Below the pieces are notes generated by a model. It searched no databases. It worked only from the letters and a program-made list of their open reading frames with translations, and was not told where the DNA came from. A stretch of DNA of 64,000 nt, taken from IMG/VR virus record IMGVR_UViG_3300009506_000013, positions 1 to 64,000 of that record. One strand, written 5' to 3'. Source of the DNA: a virus. The position numbers were made by a program, and so were the translations under genes. Positions 1 to 8,212 of the stretch are shown here, in pieces; the first letter of the stretch is position 1, and each line of letters begins with the position of its first letter.

Positions 1-26
1 TTGATGACCTTCCTTCGAGGTTTCAT
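1..26 (-). CDS. start of a gene running off the left edge (partial)
   Basis: Only the first eight codons (MKPRRKVI) lie inside the window. The ATG at 26-24 is preceded by a strong AAAGGAG ribosome binding site with normal spacing, and it follows a candidate promoter. Function cannot be judged. Confidence 0.6.
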
Positions 27-82
27 GATGTCTCCTTTGAATGTTGATGGTACGCGGGCGAGTGTCGAGTACACCAGTGCAC

Positions 83-111
83 CCTATAAAAAACCAACCC
101 ACCGCAATCAA
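83..111 (-). promoter_or_regulatory. candidate sigma70-like promoter in the 27-217 gap
   Basis: On the minus strand TTGATT (106-111) and TATAGG (83-88) are separated by exactly 17 bases, upstream of the partial gene starting at 26. Each box matches the consensus at about 4 of 6 positions, so this is weak. The rest of the 191-base gap is purine-rich on the minus strand and shows no open reading frame with a ribosome binding site. Confidence 0.35.
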
Positions 112-217
112 ATTCCAACTCCCCAACCCATTCCATTTATTCCCCGCTCTTATTCCATCCAATCAACTTATCCGTCATTCCACTCTACACTTTTCACTTA
201 TTCTACTATTTCTTGCC

Positions 218-1024
218 CTATACGGGAAATGTTTTACTTGTAATGGCCTTCCGCTCTTCGGGAGTCATTGCCGCTTCCGGATTGCGATTGGCTAGCTGGC
301 GCTCCTTTTCCGCGATCTCTTCCATGTCCTTTACAACCTTTTCCGACAATCCCAGCTGGGCCCATCTATACGAGGGAATCATCGTCATCACTGCGCCTCT
401 TAGCTGACTCAATTCTCCCCGCATTTTTTCTATACGGTCTGCGGCATCCTCGACCAGCGCCTTGTCACAGAGCGCCTTGTCACAGATCGCACATTCGTTT
501 TGGCCCTCGTAGTGCTCGTGCGGCGTATCGCACAACAGCCTTAATCGCTCCCATTGCTCTAGGCTGACCCCGTGATCCCCTGCCGCCTTCTTCAATTCTC
601 CTCTTAATCTTTTTATTTCTACTGCGGCTTGCTCTTCGGCGGCGACAAACACTTCAGCTTGACGGTTATGTTTCCGGATCACCTCCTGTAGCCTTTCTAC
701 TTCGGCGCAATTCGCAATACAATCGCCCAAATCCAGCCTTTCCGTCAACCTCCGTTCCAGCTCTTCCTTCCGGCGCTGGATGCGCTTAATCTCCTGATTG
801 AGGCTTTTGATCCGCTGTTGGAGCGGATATACAGCAGCCTGTGCCACTTCCTTTATCCGCTTTTCCAGATCATCAACATCCTGCCGCATATCCTCTTCGG
901 CCCGTCTCACCACAGTTCCGAACGTCTGACAAACGGGACAATGGCCTGATTTGCCCGGACTAACAATAAATGTACCGATCCGGCACGCCATATTGATACA
1001 CTTCCATGTTTCTTTCATCTCCAC
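218..1024 (-). CDS. zinc-finger coiled-coil protein, unknown function
   Basis: A 268-residue protein I do not recognise. Four N-terminal cysteines (two near residues 9-14, then CPVC) look like a zinc ribbon. They are followed by a long charged, heptad-like region rich in K, E and R (about 45-150) that should form a coiled coil, then a second CAIC-type cysteine pair with a duplicated CDKAL motif. The start at 1024 has a GTGGAG binding site. It follows a terminator-like hairpin, so it may be expressed separately from the outer-membrane-type gene upstream. A scaffold or DNA/RNA-binding role is possible but unsupported. Confidence 0.75.
   Translation of the reverse strand: MEMKETWKCINMACRIGTFIVSPGKSGHCPVCQTFGTVVRRAEEDMRQDVDDLEKRIKEVAQAAVYPLQQRIKSLNQEIKRIQRRKEELERRLTERLDLGDCIANCAEVERLQEVIRKHNRQAEVFVAAEEQAAVEIKRLRGELKKAAGDHGVSLEQWERLRLLCDTPHEHYEGQNECAICDKALCDKALVEDAADRIEKMRGELSQLRGAVMTMIPSYRWAQLGLSEKVVKDMEEIAEKERQLANRNPEAAMTPEERKAITSKTFPV
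456..485 (-). repeat. 15-bp tandem duplication inside a coding region
   Basis: The 15-base unit agcgccttgtcacag occurs twice back to back (456-470, 471-485). It adds five residues (the CDKAL motif twice) without breaking the frame of the coiled-coil protein. It looks like a recent slippage event. Confidence 0.9.
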
Positions 1025-1030
1025 CCCCCT

Positions 1031-1068
1031 AAAGACAAAAAGGCCGGCAGACAGTTAATCTACCAGCC
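1031..1068 (-). terminator. Rho-independent terminator after the outer-membrane-type gene
   Basis: On the minus strand a 10-bp stem (plus-strand arms 1042-1051 and 1059-1068, with two G-U pairs in RNA) is followed directly by a U-rich tract (TTTTTGTCTTT). It sits 18 bases after the stop of the gene at 1086 and just before the ribosome binding site of the gene starting at 1024. Confidence 0.85.
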
Positions 1069-1085
1069 CTCTCGCCTTCGATAAT

Positions 1086-1616
1086 TTAAAACGTGTAACC
1101 GACATTGAACCTTGGCGCAAAAAACACCCTGTCGTTTTTCTCCAGTTCTACTATGGGCATAATCTGAATATCGAAGTGCCCAAAGTTTTTTCTTATCTGG
1201 CCACCTAGTGCGGCATTGAACGTATTACCAAGGTTCGTGTTCCGGACTCCCGGCGCAGCCACCAGCCACACCCCATATGTCTTCGATCCGAACAACCGTG
1301 GAGATATGCCGATGTGTACCGTGGTGGATATGGGAGAATATTTTTCTGGAATCTTTATGTTGGGATTGCCGGGATATTCCGGATCATCCTTCCATATCGT
1401 TTCCGTTACATCGGTGAACGTTGCGTCAAAGTAAATATTGAACATCTCCCGGTCCAGTGGTATTCCAGCCGATACATTGAACCCGGCCCCGCTTTCAGTG
1501 TCATCATTAACAACGGCCCCGACCGAAACATAGCCGCCTTGTGCATGTCCCTGGCGCACGAACGCCAACAGGCACACAAGGCATATTGCCAACAATCCAT
1601 AATACAATAGTTTCAT
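1086..1616 (-). CDS. secreted outer-membrane beta-barrel-type protein
   Basis: 176 residues. The N-terminus is a clear signal peptide: MK, a hydrophobic stretch to about residue 20, then a GHA-Q type cleavage site near 26. The mature part alternates polar and hydrophobic residues in short strands. It ends in GYTF, a C-terminal phenylalanine typical of outer-membrane barrels recognised by the BAM machinery. About 150 mature residues would fit a small eight-stranded barrel. Phage-encoded outer-membrane proteins (for example lambda Lom, phage-encoded porins) can alter host surface or exclude other phages; that role here is inference. It is followed by a strong terminator. Confidence 0.75.
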   Translation of the reverse strand: MKLLYYGLLAICLVCLLAFVRQGHAQGGYVSVGAVVNDDTESGAGFNVSAGIPLDREMFNIYFDATFTDVTETIWKDDPEYPGNPNIKIPEKYSPISTTVHIGISPRLFGSKTYGVWLVAAPGVRNTNLGNTFNAALGGQIRKNFGHFDIQIMPIVELEKNDRVFFAPRFNVGYTF

Positions 1617-1664
1617 TTTGCTTCTCCTTGTTATTGGTTAAGTGTTACTGCTGTTTCCCCTTCT

Positions 1665-2162
1665 TTAAATTGGTTCCGCCGCGATCACGGTCATCTCTAC
1701 GTTCGCAACCGCCTCTTTCCAGCACACGAGACAAGCGGGCACTGTAGTCCGCTCTCCCTCTGCCTCCACCGTCAATAGAACAACACCCTGTTCCTTACAC
1801 TGCTCCCACCGCACTGGGCCCAACGTAAAAGCTCCCCCGTGCCGGCGATATCCCTGACACTGACTGTCCCATACGGGTGCTTTGGCCTCTTCCTTCTTGT
1901 TACTCTTCAGCCATATTTCACGGGCACGCGGATTGACTATGTATTTCTGGTCTGGAGAATGAAACCGGATCAGCTGCCCCCTTCGCATCATCATAAGGTA
2001 TTGACTAAAGAGATGCGGACCAATTTTTGGAAAAAAGCTGATCAACTGACGGAATAACATACCCTCTTCCCCTGCCCGTACCAGTAGCTCCATTATGCGG
2101 GCTTTGGTAGCGCGGACATCCTTACTGCTCCGGCGCGTGTATTTTTTTCTGTGCTTTGCCAT
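1665..2162 (-). CDS. winged-helix-like DNA-binding protein with cysteine pair
   Basis: 165 residues. The basic N-terminus (KHRKKYTRR) leads into a helix-rich segment (about 18-75) whose pattern resembles a winged helix: a recognition-like helix, then a strand containing RFHSPDQKYIV. The second half has C102, C122, C144 and C147 and could bind zinc. It could be a regulator of the neighbouring genes. No specific family is recognised. The leader carries sequence repeated upstream of the next gene. Confidence 0.6.
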   Translation of the reverse strand: MAKHRKKYTRRSSKDVRATKARIMELLVRAGEEGMLFRQLISFFPKIGPHLFSQYLMMMRRGQLIRFHSPDQKYIVNPRAREIWLKSNKKEEAKAPVWDSQCQGYRRHGGAFTLGPVRWEQCKEQGVVLLTVEAEGERTTVPACLVCWKEAVANVEMTVIAAEPI

Positions 2163-2180
2163 AGGTGGTTTCCCCCTCCT

Positions 2181-2251
2181 TTATGGTTAATGTTACCGCT
2201 GTCTCCTTTGTTCTCTTATATTACTTCCAGTTGACGCCGTTTTTGGTCAAC
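2181..2251 (-). promoter_or_regulatory. leader with repeated promoter-like motif and inverted repeat
   Basis: The 19-base minus-strand motif GGAAGTAATATAAGAGAAC (plus 2210-2228) recurs exactly at 11597-11615, and its first 13 bases recur at 19451-19463. It holds a TATAAG, -10-like core. Just upstream lies an inverted repeat GTTGAC/GTCAAC (2230-2251), a possible operator. Downstream, plus-strand 2181-2202 resembles 1631-1654, the leader of the next gene. Confidence 0.45.
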
Positions 2252-2262
2252 TTTCTTTCCCT

Positions 2263-2472
2263 TTAATTCAACCGGCTCGGCATCCGATATCGCACCCACC
2301 GGCACCAAGGCTTATCATGCCGGCGGATCTCCCCCCGGTCACTTTTCTTCCGGCACTCCCCGCAAACCAAGCAACAATCCCCCTCACACTTCCATTCCGC
2401 CCGCGCCCCGCAATAGGCGCAATCGTGGAAATACGAGAACAGCGGGTGTAGCTTTGGTGGGTTCCTTTTCAT
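2263..2472 (-). CDS. small cysteine-rich zinc protein
   Basis: 69 residues with CAYC, CEGDCC, CGEC and a later cysteine, enough ligands for one or two zinc sites. The basic C-terminus suggests nucleic-acid binding. The start overlaps the stop of the SLOG-family gene by ATGA (2469-2472), indicating translational coupling. Function unknown. Confidence 0.7.
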   Translation of the reverse strand: MKRNPPKLHPLFSYFHDCAYCGARAEWKCEGDCCLVCGECRKKSDRGEIRRHDKPWCRWVRYRMPSRLN

Positions 2473-2885
2473 GTGGCCCTCTGGAAACCTCTTTCCAATT
2501 CCCTCCAGGTTTCATTCTCCTGATACACCACGGCTGGTATGCGGATGTCGGCTACCTTTTCAGCAACATCACCGGTTCCCCGCGAATGTTTCAAATCATC
2601 GTGGAACAATAATACCAAATCCGGTTTCCCGTTCATGATCATCTGAGAATTGCGGACTGGTCCAGCTCGCCTTCCCAACCGCTTCCAATCCGCTTCAAAT
2701 TCCCAATACGACAGGCAACTCTGGATGCAACATTCCTTCGCTATCCTATCGGCTCCAGTTGGGCAATCGCCCAAAATGAATTTCGCAGTCGGGTGGATCA
2801 GGTGAACGGCCCCGATCACCCGTCTCAAAAAAACTACATTTTTCCAGCTCCGGCTACCCGATATCAAAACGCTAAAAACCCGCAT
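2469..2885 (-). CDS. SLOG-family (YspA/DUF2493-like) nucleotide-binding protein
   Basis: 138 residues. The N-terminal ISGSRSW, central GDCPTGADRIAKE, then ADWKRLGRRAGPVRN and PDLVLLFHD are the hallmark blocks of the DUF2493/YspA branch of the SLOG superfamily, a Rossmann-like fold that binds nucleotide-derived ligands. SLOG proteins occur in phages and near defence or NAD metabolism genes. The actual ligand is unknown. Length fits the family. Confidence 0.85.
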   Translation of the reverse strand: MRVFSVLISGSRSWKNVVFLRRVIGAVHLIHPTAKFILGDCPTGADRIAKECCIQSCLSYWEFEADWKRLGRRAGPVRNSQMIMNGKPDLVLLFHDDLKHSRGTGDVAEKVADIRIPAVVYQENETWRELERGFQRAT

Positions 2886-2903
2886 AATTTGGCTCCTCCT
2901 GTT

Positions 2904-3356
2904 TCAAGGGTATAATCGCCCACGGATACCCCTAAAAAACCATTTTAGAGCATGTCGTATGTGAAAAAAGGGTAAAATCCGGCCCCTATTCTGGCCCATT
3001 TCGGCTAAAATCCCGGCTATGTCCGGAGATTCCCACCCTTCCGGCTTCAAAATCTTACCATCACCCCGTTTTGGCCCCCCGGTTTTTCGCATATTGGCCC
3101 GGTGGACTTCGGCAAAGAATGGATCCAAATTCACCCCCCACGACACGAAAGATCCCAAGACCACATAAATCAAATCGCATCCCCCGTCGATTGCCGCAGG
3201 CATATCCCTCTGGTCAATCGCCTCCAAAAGCTCCCGGCACTCCTCTTCAATCAAAGACTTTCTCAACTCCACAAATGCAAAGTTGGCTCCATAGCGCTGA
3301 ACCATTAGGCCGAACTTTTCGTGAAACCTTTGGACCTTCCGTTGCCACTTATTCAT
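2904..3356 (-). CDS. MazG/PRA-PH-like nucleotide pyrophosphohydrolase
   Basis: 150 residues. The helical EEECRELLEAI motif followed by DGGCDLIYVVLGSF matches the metal-binding EExxE...ExxD pattern of the all-alpha NTP pyrophosphohydrolases (MazG, PRA-PH). The tail FAEVHRANMRK and KPEGWESPDI is seen in phage members of that family. It probably hydrolyses non-canonical or excess nucleoside triphosphates. It overlaps the upstream gene by eight bases. Substrate unknown. Confidence 0.8.
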   Translation of the reverse strand: MNKWQRKVQRFHEKFGLMVQRYGANFAFVELRKSLIEEECRELLEAIDQRDMPAAIDGGCDLIYVVLGSFVSWGVNLDPFFAEVHRANMRKTGGPKRGDGKILKPEGWESPDIAGILAEMGQNRGRILPFFHIRHALKWFFRGIRGRLYP

Positions 3357-3738
3357 CCGACACCCTCTCTTCCATCTCCAGCCATGCCCGCTTCAGATCA
3401 ATCTGATAAGATTCAGCCATAGCAATAATCTGAAGAATAACACACATCATTATTCGGGTTGCGTATTGAACCTGCTCTTCTGGAAGACGGTTTGGAAGCG
3501 TAACAACATCTGCCGCCGCTCCCGCTAACACCTTCTTGTTAAAGTCCATTTCCATACGGTCCAATTTGTGAATAAGAAAATTGCGAACCTTTCCAAAGAT
3601 ATCAGCCCGCTTGGCCTCTTCGAGCTGGCCCAATAAGCGGATCGCACAATTCACCGCACCCTCATCCTGCGAAGGCTCGCCGGGAATATTCGCCATAATA
3701 TAGCTGGCCAATGCGTCAATTTGATCTAAAGCATTCAT
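3349..3738 (-). CDS. helical protein of unknown function
   Basis: 129 residues, almost entirely predicted helix, ending in a charged segment (AWLEMEERVSDE). It sits between SbcC-like and MazG-like genes. Its AAGGAG ribosome binding site is partly paired in a small hairpin. No family recognised. Confidence 0.65.
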   Translation of the reverse strand: MNALDQIDALASYIMANIPGEPSQDEGAVNCAIRLLGQLEEAKRADIFGKVRNFLIHKLDRMEMDFNKKVLAGAAADVVTLPNRLPEEQVQYATRIMMCVILQIIAMAESYQIDLKRAWLEMEERVSDE

Positions 3739-3849
3739 GGTGAGACTCCTTATTGAATAGGAGAGGGTGGTGAAGCGGGGAAAGCCTCACCACCCAGGAC
3801 AGCGGTTCACATCCATAAGGAGATGAACCGAACTATATACTAAAATTCA
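3739..3849 (-). promoter_or_regulatory. structured leader with three successive hairpins
   Basis: Between the SbcC-like stop and the next start the minus strand can form a GGUUCA/UGAACC stem extended to about 10 of 11 pairs (loop UUAU) and a perfect 9-bp stem GGGUGGUGA/UCACCACCC. A third small stem pairs CUCCU with the AAGGAG binding site of the gene at 3738. The last would limit ribosome access. There is no U-run after the 9-bp stem, so it is not a classical terminator. Confidence 0.5.
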
Positions 3850-5613
3850 CTAGACCAGAACAGAAATTTTATCTTCTCTCTTCACGGTCCATACAGCATC
3901 CGCCACATTATCACTGAGCAAGCTCTTATGGCTTACAAAAAAGCTAGTTCCTATTAGCTTTTCCCGAATCAGGTTTACAATCGCCGTTTCCCCAGAAGCA
4001 TCCAGCCCTTCACTCGGCTCATCATATACCTTCAACGACACCTCCACACCAGTCATCTCTTTCCGTACATCATCCAGCGCAAAGGCCGCAATCAGGTTTG
4101 CTCTAGTAACCATACCACCCCCGCTCAGCTTAAAGTTCACACCATCATCCTTCTCTACAACCACAGAATACCGTTCACGCAATTCTCCTTTCTTGGTTTC
4201 CGACAAGTTGTTGAATACAATCCGGAGTGCTCCTCCGGAAAGCTCTTGACTGTAGTATTCGGCCTGTTGATTTAATGCTGGGTTCAGCTCCTCCATCCGC
4301 ATCGACTTCATCCCAGCAGGACCATAGGCCCGTTTCAGCATCTCCATATCCTTCAAATAACTCTCCAACAGCTTCAATGCCTTCCGCTCCGCCAGCAGTT
4401 CCTTCTTGTACTCTCTGATCCGGCCCTTTGTAGACTCGGAGTCACCCTGCTCTCTTTCGGCCCTTATAATCTCAATAACTGTCCATGGATCATGTTTGCC
4501 TAGATCCTTTGGAATAAGCCGCGCCACCCAGCCCCACAGCCCGCTAGATTCACCTTTGGCTTTCTCGAATGCCCGCTTTTGCTTTCCCTCTTTGTCTGTG
4601 TAGTCCTTAAGCTCTTTGGTTAAAAATTGACCAGTAGACTTTATGCTGTTTAGGTCTGCAGATAATTCCCTTTTGACCTTCTCCACGTTGGCTATGGATT
4701 CCTTGGTCTTAAGATCCTGCTGGCACTGGCTACACTTCTTTCGTGTAAGCTCGCTGTTCACCCTGTTAAACTGAGCAACCTTCGCCCGGTATTGCTCCCG
4801 CGCCCTCTCCAGCCGGTCCTTTGTATCAAGAATTTTCGTTTGAGTGGCTTGATACTGCTGGCCCTTCTCTAGTGTTCTCTTTTCCGCCACACTCCATTTC
4901 TCATAGGCCTCTTCCAGCTTCTTTAAATCCACCGCATCATATTTATGAGCCAGCTCCTTTATAGACTCCTCTGCGGAAGCGATGGACCCTTCCAGATGGG
5001 ATATCCTTTGCTGGTGATCGGCGATGTCTCCGGACAATGCGGATGTCCGCACAGACAATTTTTTCCGCTTCTTTTCAAACTCCTCCGTTCCCACCAACTC
5101 ATCAAACAACAGCTTATACTCCGCATCCGTCAGGCTAATCAGCCGCCGCGCCGCATCGCCCTGGGCCCAGAACACCGAAGAGATGAACATGGAATAGGTC
5201 ATCCCCAGAATCTTTTCAATCTCCACATTGCTCGCCGCCCGCTTCCCGTGCATTTGGATTGCGCCCTCGATCTCTGCCGTGTTCCGCTTGCCTTTGTACT
5301 TCCGGTAGCGGGTGATGGTGAATTCCTTTCCATCCTGCTTTAGCCAAAGCCGCCCAAAGCAATCTTTCCCGGCCCTTACATTCACGACATCGTCCCCAAT
5401 GATCTCTTTCCCGGTTTTGGCCAGCTTCTCAAACAACACCCAAGTAATCAGGTTGAACAAATTACTTTTCCCTGAATCGTTGGAATCTGTTTCGGCGTCA
5501 TCCATGTTCTGGCCCTTTACAAATACCAATCCCAAATTCTCCACGGATGTCTTCGGAAGCTGATGGAACGTGAGAAAGTTTTGGCCCTCGATTGCTACGA
5601 TATCCAAAATCAT
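3850..5613 (-). CDS. SbcC/Rad50-like recombination ATPase (T4 gp46 type)
   Basis: 587 residues. The N-terminal P-loop has the T4-gp46-like form with a long insertion before SGKSN (about 40-50). Two long coiled-coil arms flank a CSQC zinc hook near residue 293. The C-terminal lobe has the LSGGG signature (about 496) and the KVYDEPSEGLD Walker B (about 532). Together with the SbcD-like partner (ATGA overlap at 5610-5613) it should form an Mre11-Rad50-type nuclease complex that processes DNA ends during recombination and replication. It is shorter than cellular SbcC, as in phages. Confidence 0.93.
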   Translation of the reverse strand: MILDIVAIEGQNFLTFHQLPKTSVENLGLVFVKGQNMDDAETDSNDSGKSNLFNLITWVLFEKLAKTGKEIIGDDVVNVRAGKDCFGRLWLKQDGKEFTITRYRKYKGKRNTAEIEGAIQMHGKRAASNVEIEKILGMTYSMFISSVFWAQGDAARRLISLTDAEYKLLFDELVGTEEFEKKRKKLSVRTSALSGDIADHQQRISHLEGSIASAEESIKELAHKYDAVDLKKLEEAYEKWSVAEKRTLEKGQQYQATQTKILDTKDRLERAREQYRAKVAQFNRVNSELTRKKCSQCQQDLKTKESIANVEKVKRELSADLNSIKSTGQFLTKELKDYTDKEGKQKRAFEKAKGESSGLWGWVARLIPKDLGKHDPWTVIEIIRAEREQGDSESTKGRIREYKKELLAERKALKLLESYLKDMEMLKRAYGPAGMKSMRMEELNPALNQQAEYYSQELSGGALRIVFNNLSETKKGELRERYSVVVEKDDGVNFKLSGGGMVTRANLIAAFALDDVRKEMTGVEVSLKVYDEPSEGLDASGETAIVNLIREKLIGTSFFVSHKSLLSDNVADAVWTVKREDKISVLV

Positions 5614-6671
5614 GCCGTCTGCACCTCCTTATTAATTTTGATGAGCCGCGCCGCATCCTTTGCTGATTGGCCTTCCCGCTCCATCAGGTACTTTTTCAAC
5701 AGCTCCTCCTCAGACATGAGGCTCGCCTTCCCCTGTGTTACCTTTCGTGTTACCTTTTCCGGCCTCTCCAGTTTGACTTGGATGTTTGCTTTGACTTTCT
5801 TCTTATACTCTGCCGCTTCCCGGTATTCGGCATCATTCTGGCCAATAAGAGTGATGTAATTCCTTAAGCTATTCCAGCCTTGTGGTGCTTTGTCTGCCGC
5901 CACATCACTCCAAAGGACATCTACAAAATTCGGGCCAACGAGCGGGATGCGCTTACCGTTGCGGGAAGGAAGGCTGATGCAGTAAACACCCCGCCTATCT
6001 CCTCTGTCTCCACGGTTGTGCTGGACGGGTGCGCCGACGCAAATGACCTTCCCGATTGTCTGAGGCGTATGGTAATGCCCGTTGAGAAAAATCACCTTCC
6101 CGCCCAGCACTTTGTATGCCTCTGTAAAATAAGACTGGGGGATGGCCCCGTCTGATTTATAGATGAAACCTTGAGAACTCCGGCCCCCAGCAATATCCTT
6201 GTGGAGAAGGAAGACGTGGAATTGGGCTTTCTTTGCGTATCTATTCAATGTGTAGATACTTGGGAACTTGGTATTGTAGCCGATACAATGGAACAATACT
6301 CCCTTATAATCGAACGGCCCCGACACGGTGTTTTGGATATACGGGAAGTTGTTGTGGTTGTCCGGATCTCCGCTGACGGTATCGTGATTGCCGTGGATGC
6401 CGATGACGATACCGCTGTTGCTCCTTACCGCCTCAGCACAATTCTGGGCAAACTCCCTCGTCACCGCTTCCAGCCGGTAGTCATTCGAGGCATTAAAATT
6501 CCAATCCCCCAATGAACAAAAAACATCTATCCTATTCTTCACAATTAGGTCTGGGATGGGCTTGATAGTTTCGAGGATATCCCGCACCCTCGTGTTCAAG
6601 CCCTCTCTCCAGACTCTTGAAAATTGAGGATAATTATGGATGTGATAATCTCCCGCCGCCATTATTCGCAT
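5610..6671 (-). CDS. SbcD/Mre11-like metallophosphoesterase nuclease
   Basis: 353 residues from the ATG at 6671, chosen because GGGGAG lies just upstream; longer in-frame starts lie in the intergenic hairpin. Metallophosphoesterase motifs are DYHIH (about 8-12), GDWN, IHGNHD (about 98-103) and a later GHYHT. Partner of the SbcC-like ATPase encoded next, giving 3'-5' exonuclease and endonuclease activity by family analogy. The basic C-terminal region may contact the Rad50 coiled coil. Confidence 0.92.
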   Translation of the reverse strand: MRIMAAGDYHIHNYPQFSRVWREGLNTRVRDILETIKPIPDLIVKNRIDVFCSLGDWNFNASNDYRLEAVTREFAQNCAEAVRSNSGIVIGIHGNHDTVSGDPDNHNNFPYIQNTVSGPFDYKGVLFHCIGYNTKFPSIYTLNRYAKKAQFHVFLLHKDIAGGRSSQGFIYKSDGAIPQSYFTEAYKVLGGKVIFLNGHYHTPQTIGKVICVGAPVQHNRGDRGDRRGVYCISLPSRNGKRIPLVGPNFVDVLWSDVAADKAPQGWNSLRNYITLIGQNDAEYREAAEYKKKVKANIQVKLERPEKVTRKVTQGKASLMSEEELLKKYLMEREGQSAKDAARLIKINKEVQTA

Positions 6672-6695
6672 TACATCTCCCCACGAAAGTGAAGA

Positions 6696-6713
6696 GGCCG
6701 GATTGCTCCGGCC
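6696..6713 (-). repeat. solitary hairpin matching H1 of the 22-30 kb intergenic elements
   Basis: The minus strand reads GGCCGGA-GCAA-TCCGGCC, a 7-bp stem with a GNRA-type loop. This is hairpin 1 of the element repeated in 22.7-30.3 kb, where the loop is mostly GCGA. It lies between the stop of the gene at 6730 and the start of the SbcD-like gene. The sequence before it also contains GCATTAA, but hairpins 2 and 3 are missing. Confidence 0.75.
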
Positions 6714-6729
6714 CCCTTTTAATGCACCG

Positions 6730-7110
6730 CTAAACTCCAAGGCCCTTCTCAAAGAGTTTGCGCAGTTTTAAGATCCTATCGCTGTAATCTTCAAACTCTG
6801 CAACAAGATCATCCAGAGCTTGGGCATTCGCCTTCCGGCCCTTAGATGTTAACATGGTATCCGGATCATCAGCAACCCGGTTAATCTCAGCATTAGCACT
6901 AAAGGCCTTCTGCCGATAAACCCGCATCGCCCTCTTATCCATCAACCCCATACTGTTCTCGTGAAAGCGGGATATAGACTCTACTTTCACCGCCTGAGAG
7001 TTTTTATTGCGCTCCTTTACCTTCGCCCAAACTTCATCAGGGAGACAATGTAAAGGAATTTCGTTATACTTCCCAGACTTTCGAGAACACAGCTTACCAT
7101 TTACAATCAT
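6730..7110 (-). CDS. unknown protein near recombination genes
   Basis: 126 residues, helical and basic, with no recognisable motif. The start at 7110 follows GGAGGAG. A 7-bp hairpin with GAGA loop stands just upstream of that site. Position before SbcD/SbcC suggests a DNA-metabolism accessory role, but this is only context. Confidence 0.65.
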   Translation of the reverse strand: MIVNGKLCSRKSGKYNEIPLHCLPDEVWAKVKERNKNSQAVKVESISRFHENSMGLMDKRAMRVYRQKAFSANAEINRVADDPDTMLTSKGRKANAQALDDLVAEFEDYSDRILKLRKLFEKGLGV

Positions 7111-7128
7111 CGTTTACTCCTCCAGAAC

Positions 7129-7146
7129 AACAGTATCTCTACTGTT
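7129..7146 (-). promoter_or_regulatory. hairpin with GAGA tetraloop before a ribosome binding site
   Basis: The minus strand AACAGTA-GAGA-TACTGTT is a perfect 7-bp stem with a GNRA tetraloop, five bases upstream of the GGAGGAG site of the gene starting at 7110. It could stabilise the message or control translation. Confidence 0.5.
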
Positions 7147-7202
7147 CATGTTTGTGCCCTATTAAATAGAACACCCACCACACCGCAGTGCGATAGACCG
7201 TA

Positions 7203-7658
7203 TTAAACATCCATGTAGTTATTCAGCCAAACTTCCAGCGGGCAAACAACTATCCCATGACTACTGTGGATGTATTCCCCTTCTAATAAATCAGCACTCC
7301 CATCCCATTCGCGGATCAATATTGGTATCCGCATTCTCTGGGCCATAACCAACAGCGGAATCTTTCCCTCTTCTGCGGCCTGTTGCTGTGCCTTCGCCCA
7401 CCATTCCTGAACTGGCCCCTTCCCCTCGAACAAACAATTCCACAGGTCCCAGCCTTCCTGCTTTTTACACTCGACAAAATACGGGAAGTCCACGCCTTCC
7501 CCTGCTACCAAATCCCCTTTGGTCTTCGCCTTCCCCCAACCTCCGCTGAGTGGCGTCCGGTATAGCTCCAACCCGCTATACTTCCGGAACATCTTGGCCA
7601 CTTCCCGTTCGAACTTCGCACCCTTCTCTTTGCGGCCCGCTTGCGACATTGCCATCAC
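7203..7658 (-). CDS. PDDEXK nuclease, Holliday-junction-resolvase-like
   Basis: 151 residues. The order KGAKFEREVAK (E near 18), SGGWGKAKTKGDLV (D49) and FPYFVECKKQ (E63-x-K65) is the E...D...ExK active site of archaeal-type resolvases and related phage nucleases. It could resolve branched DNA before packaging or trim recombination intermediates. It overlaps the upstream gene by ATGA. A homing or repair nuclease of the same fold is the alternative. Confidence 0.8.
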   Translation of the reverse strand: MMAMSQAGRKEKGAKFEREVAKMFRKYSGLELYRTPLSGGWGKAKTKGDLVAGEGVDFPYFVECKKQEGWDLWNCLFEGKGPVQEWWAKAQQQAAEEGKIPLLVMAQRMRIPILIREWDGSADLLEGEYIHSSHGIVVCPLEVWLNNYMDV

Positions 7659-7876
7659 GCCTTCCTCCTTTTCGCCTTCCAGATCCGCAACCGGATCTTA
7701 TGAGCCCAAATCCGCTCCATGTAATAGTTGAGGCCAGGAGTCTTCTTCACTGTCCTGAAAATACGAGCAAAGCAACGGCCACAAACGCTCAATACTCCTT
7801 TGTGACAACGGATCTCCAACTGTTTCCCGTCCGCTGGAATCTGATACTCTTTATTACACCATATACATATCATCAT
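7655..7876 (-). CDS. small CxxC zinc protein
   Basis: 73 residues with CIWC near the N-terminus and CHKGVLSVCGRC later, a likely four-cysteine zinc site, then a strongly basic tail (KIRLRIWKAKRRK). It overlaps both neighbours by four bases, so it belongs to a coupled set with the PDDEXK nuclease. Unknown role, possibly DNA or RNA binding. Confidence 0.7.
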   Translation of the reverse strand: MMICIWCNKEYQIPADGKQLEIRCHKGVLSVCGRCFARIFRTVKKTPGLNYYMERIWAHKIRLRIWKAKRRKA

Positions 7877-8211
7877 CTCTTTATCCCTGTCAGCTTTATC
7901 AGCCCAGTAGAAATAAGCGCCAGCATCTCCTCATCTCTAATGGAACGGCCCTCTAAAAGCCAACGTACACATCGCCAAAGATGATGTGGAGGAATAGGAA
8001 CACCTTCTGAATCTGCGGTCTTCGTTATCCTGTGATAGATATACTCGCACCGTCTACACAATACCCCATGGTCATAAAGCGGAATAATTGGATCGCGCAA
8101 TTCGGAAGGATTTTTCTTTTGATGGTAATGCTGGACGTATTGGCCCCCGTATAAATCCCGCTTTCCACAACCAATACATTCCTTCATAGTCTTAATTGCT
8201 CTTTTCCGCAT
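7873..8211 (-). CDS. zinc-binding protein, unknown function
   Basis: 112 residues with CIGCGKRDL near the N-terminus and CRRCEYIYH around residue 53, spaced as a treble-clef-like zinc site. The C-terminal half is helical. The start is two bases from the previous stop. It is coupled to the next zinc protein and the nuclease. Confidence 0.7.
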   Translation of the reverse strand: MRKRAIKTMKECIGCGKRDLYGGQYVQHYHQKKNPSELRDPIIPLYDHGVLCRRCEYIYHRITKTADSEGVPIPPHHLWRCVRWLLEGRSIRDEEMLALISTGLIKLTGIKR

Positions 8212-8212
8212 G

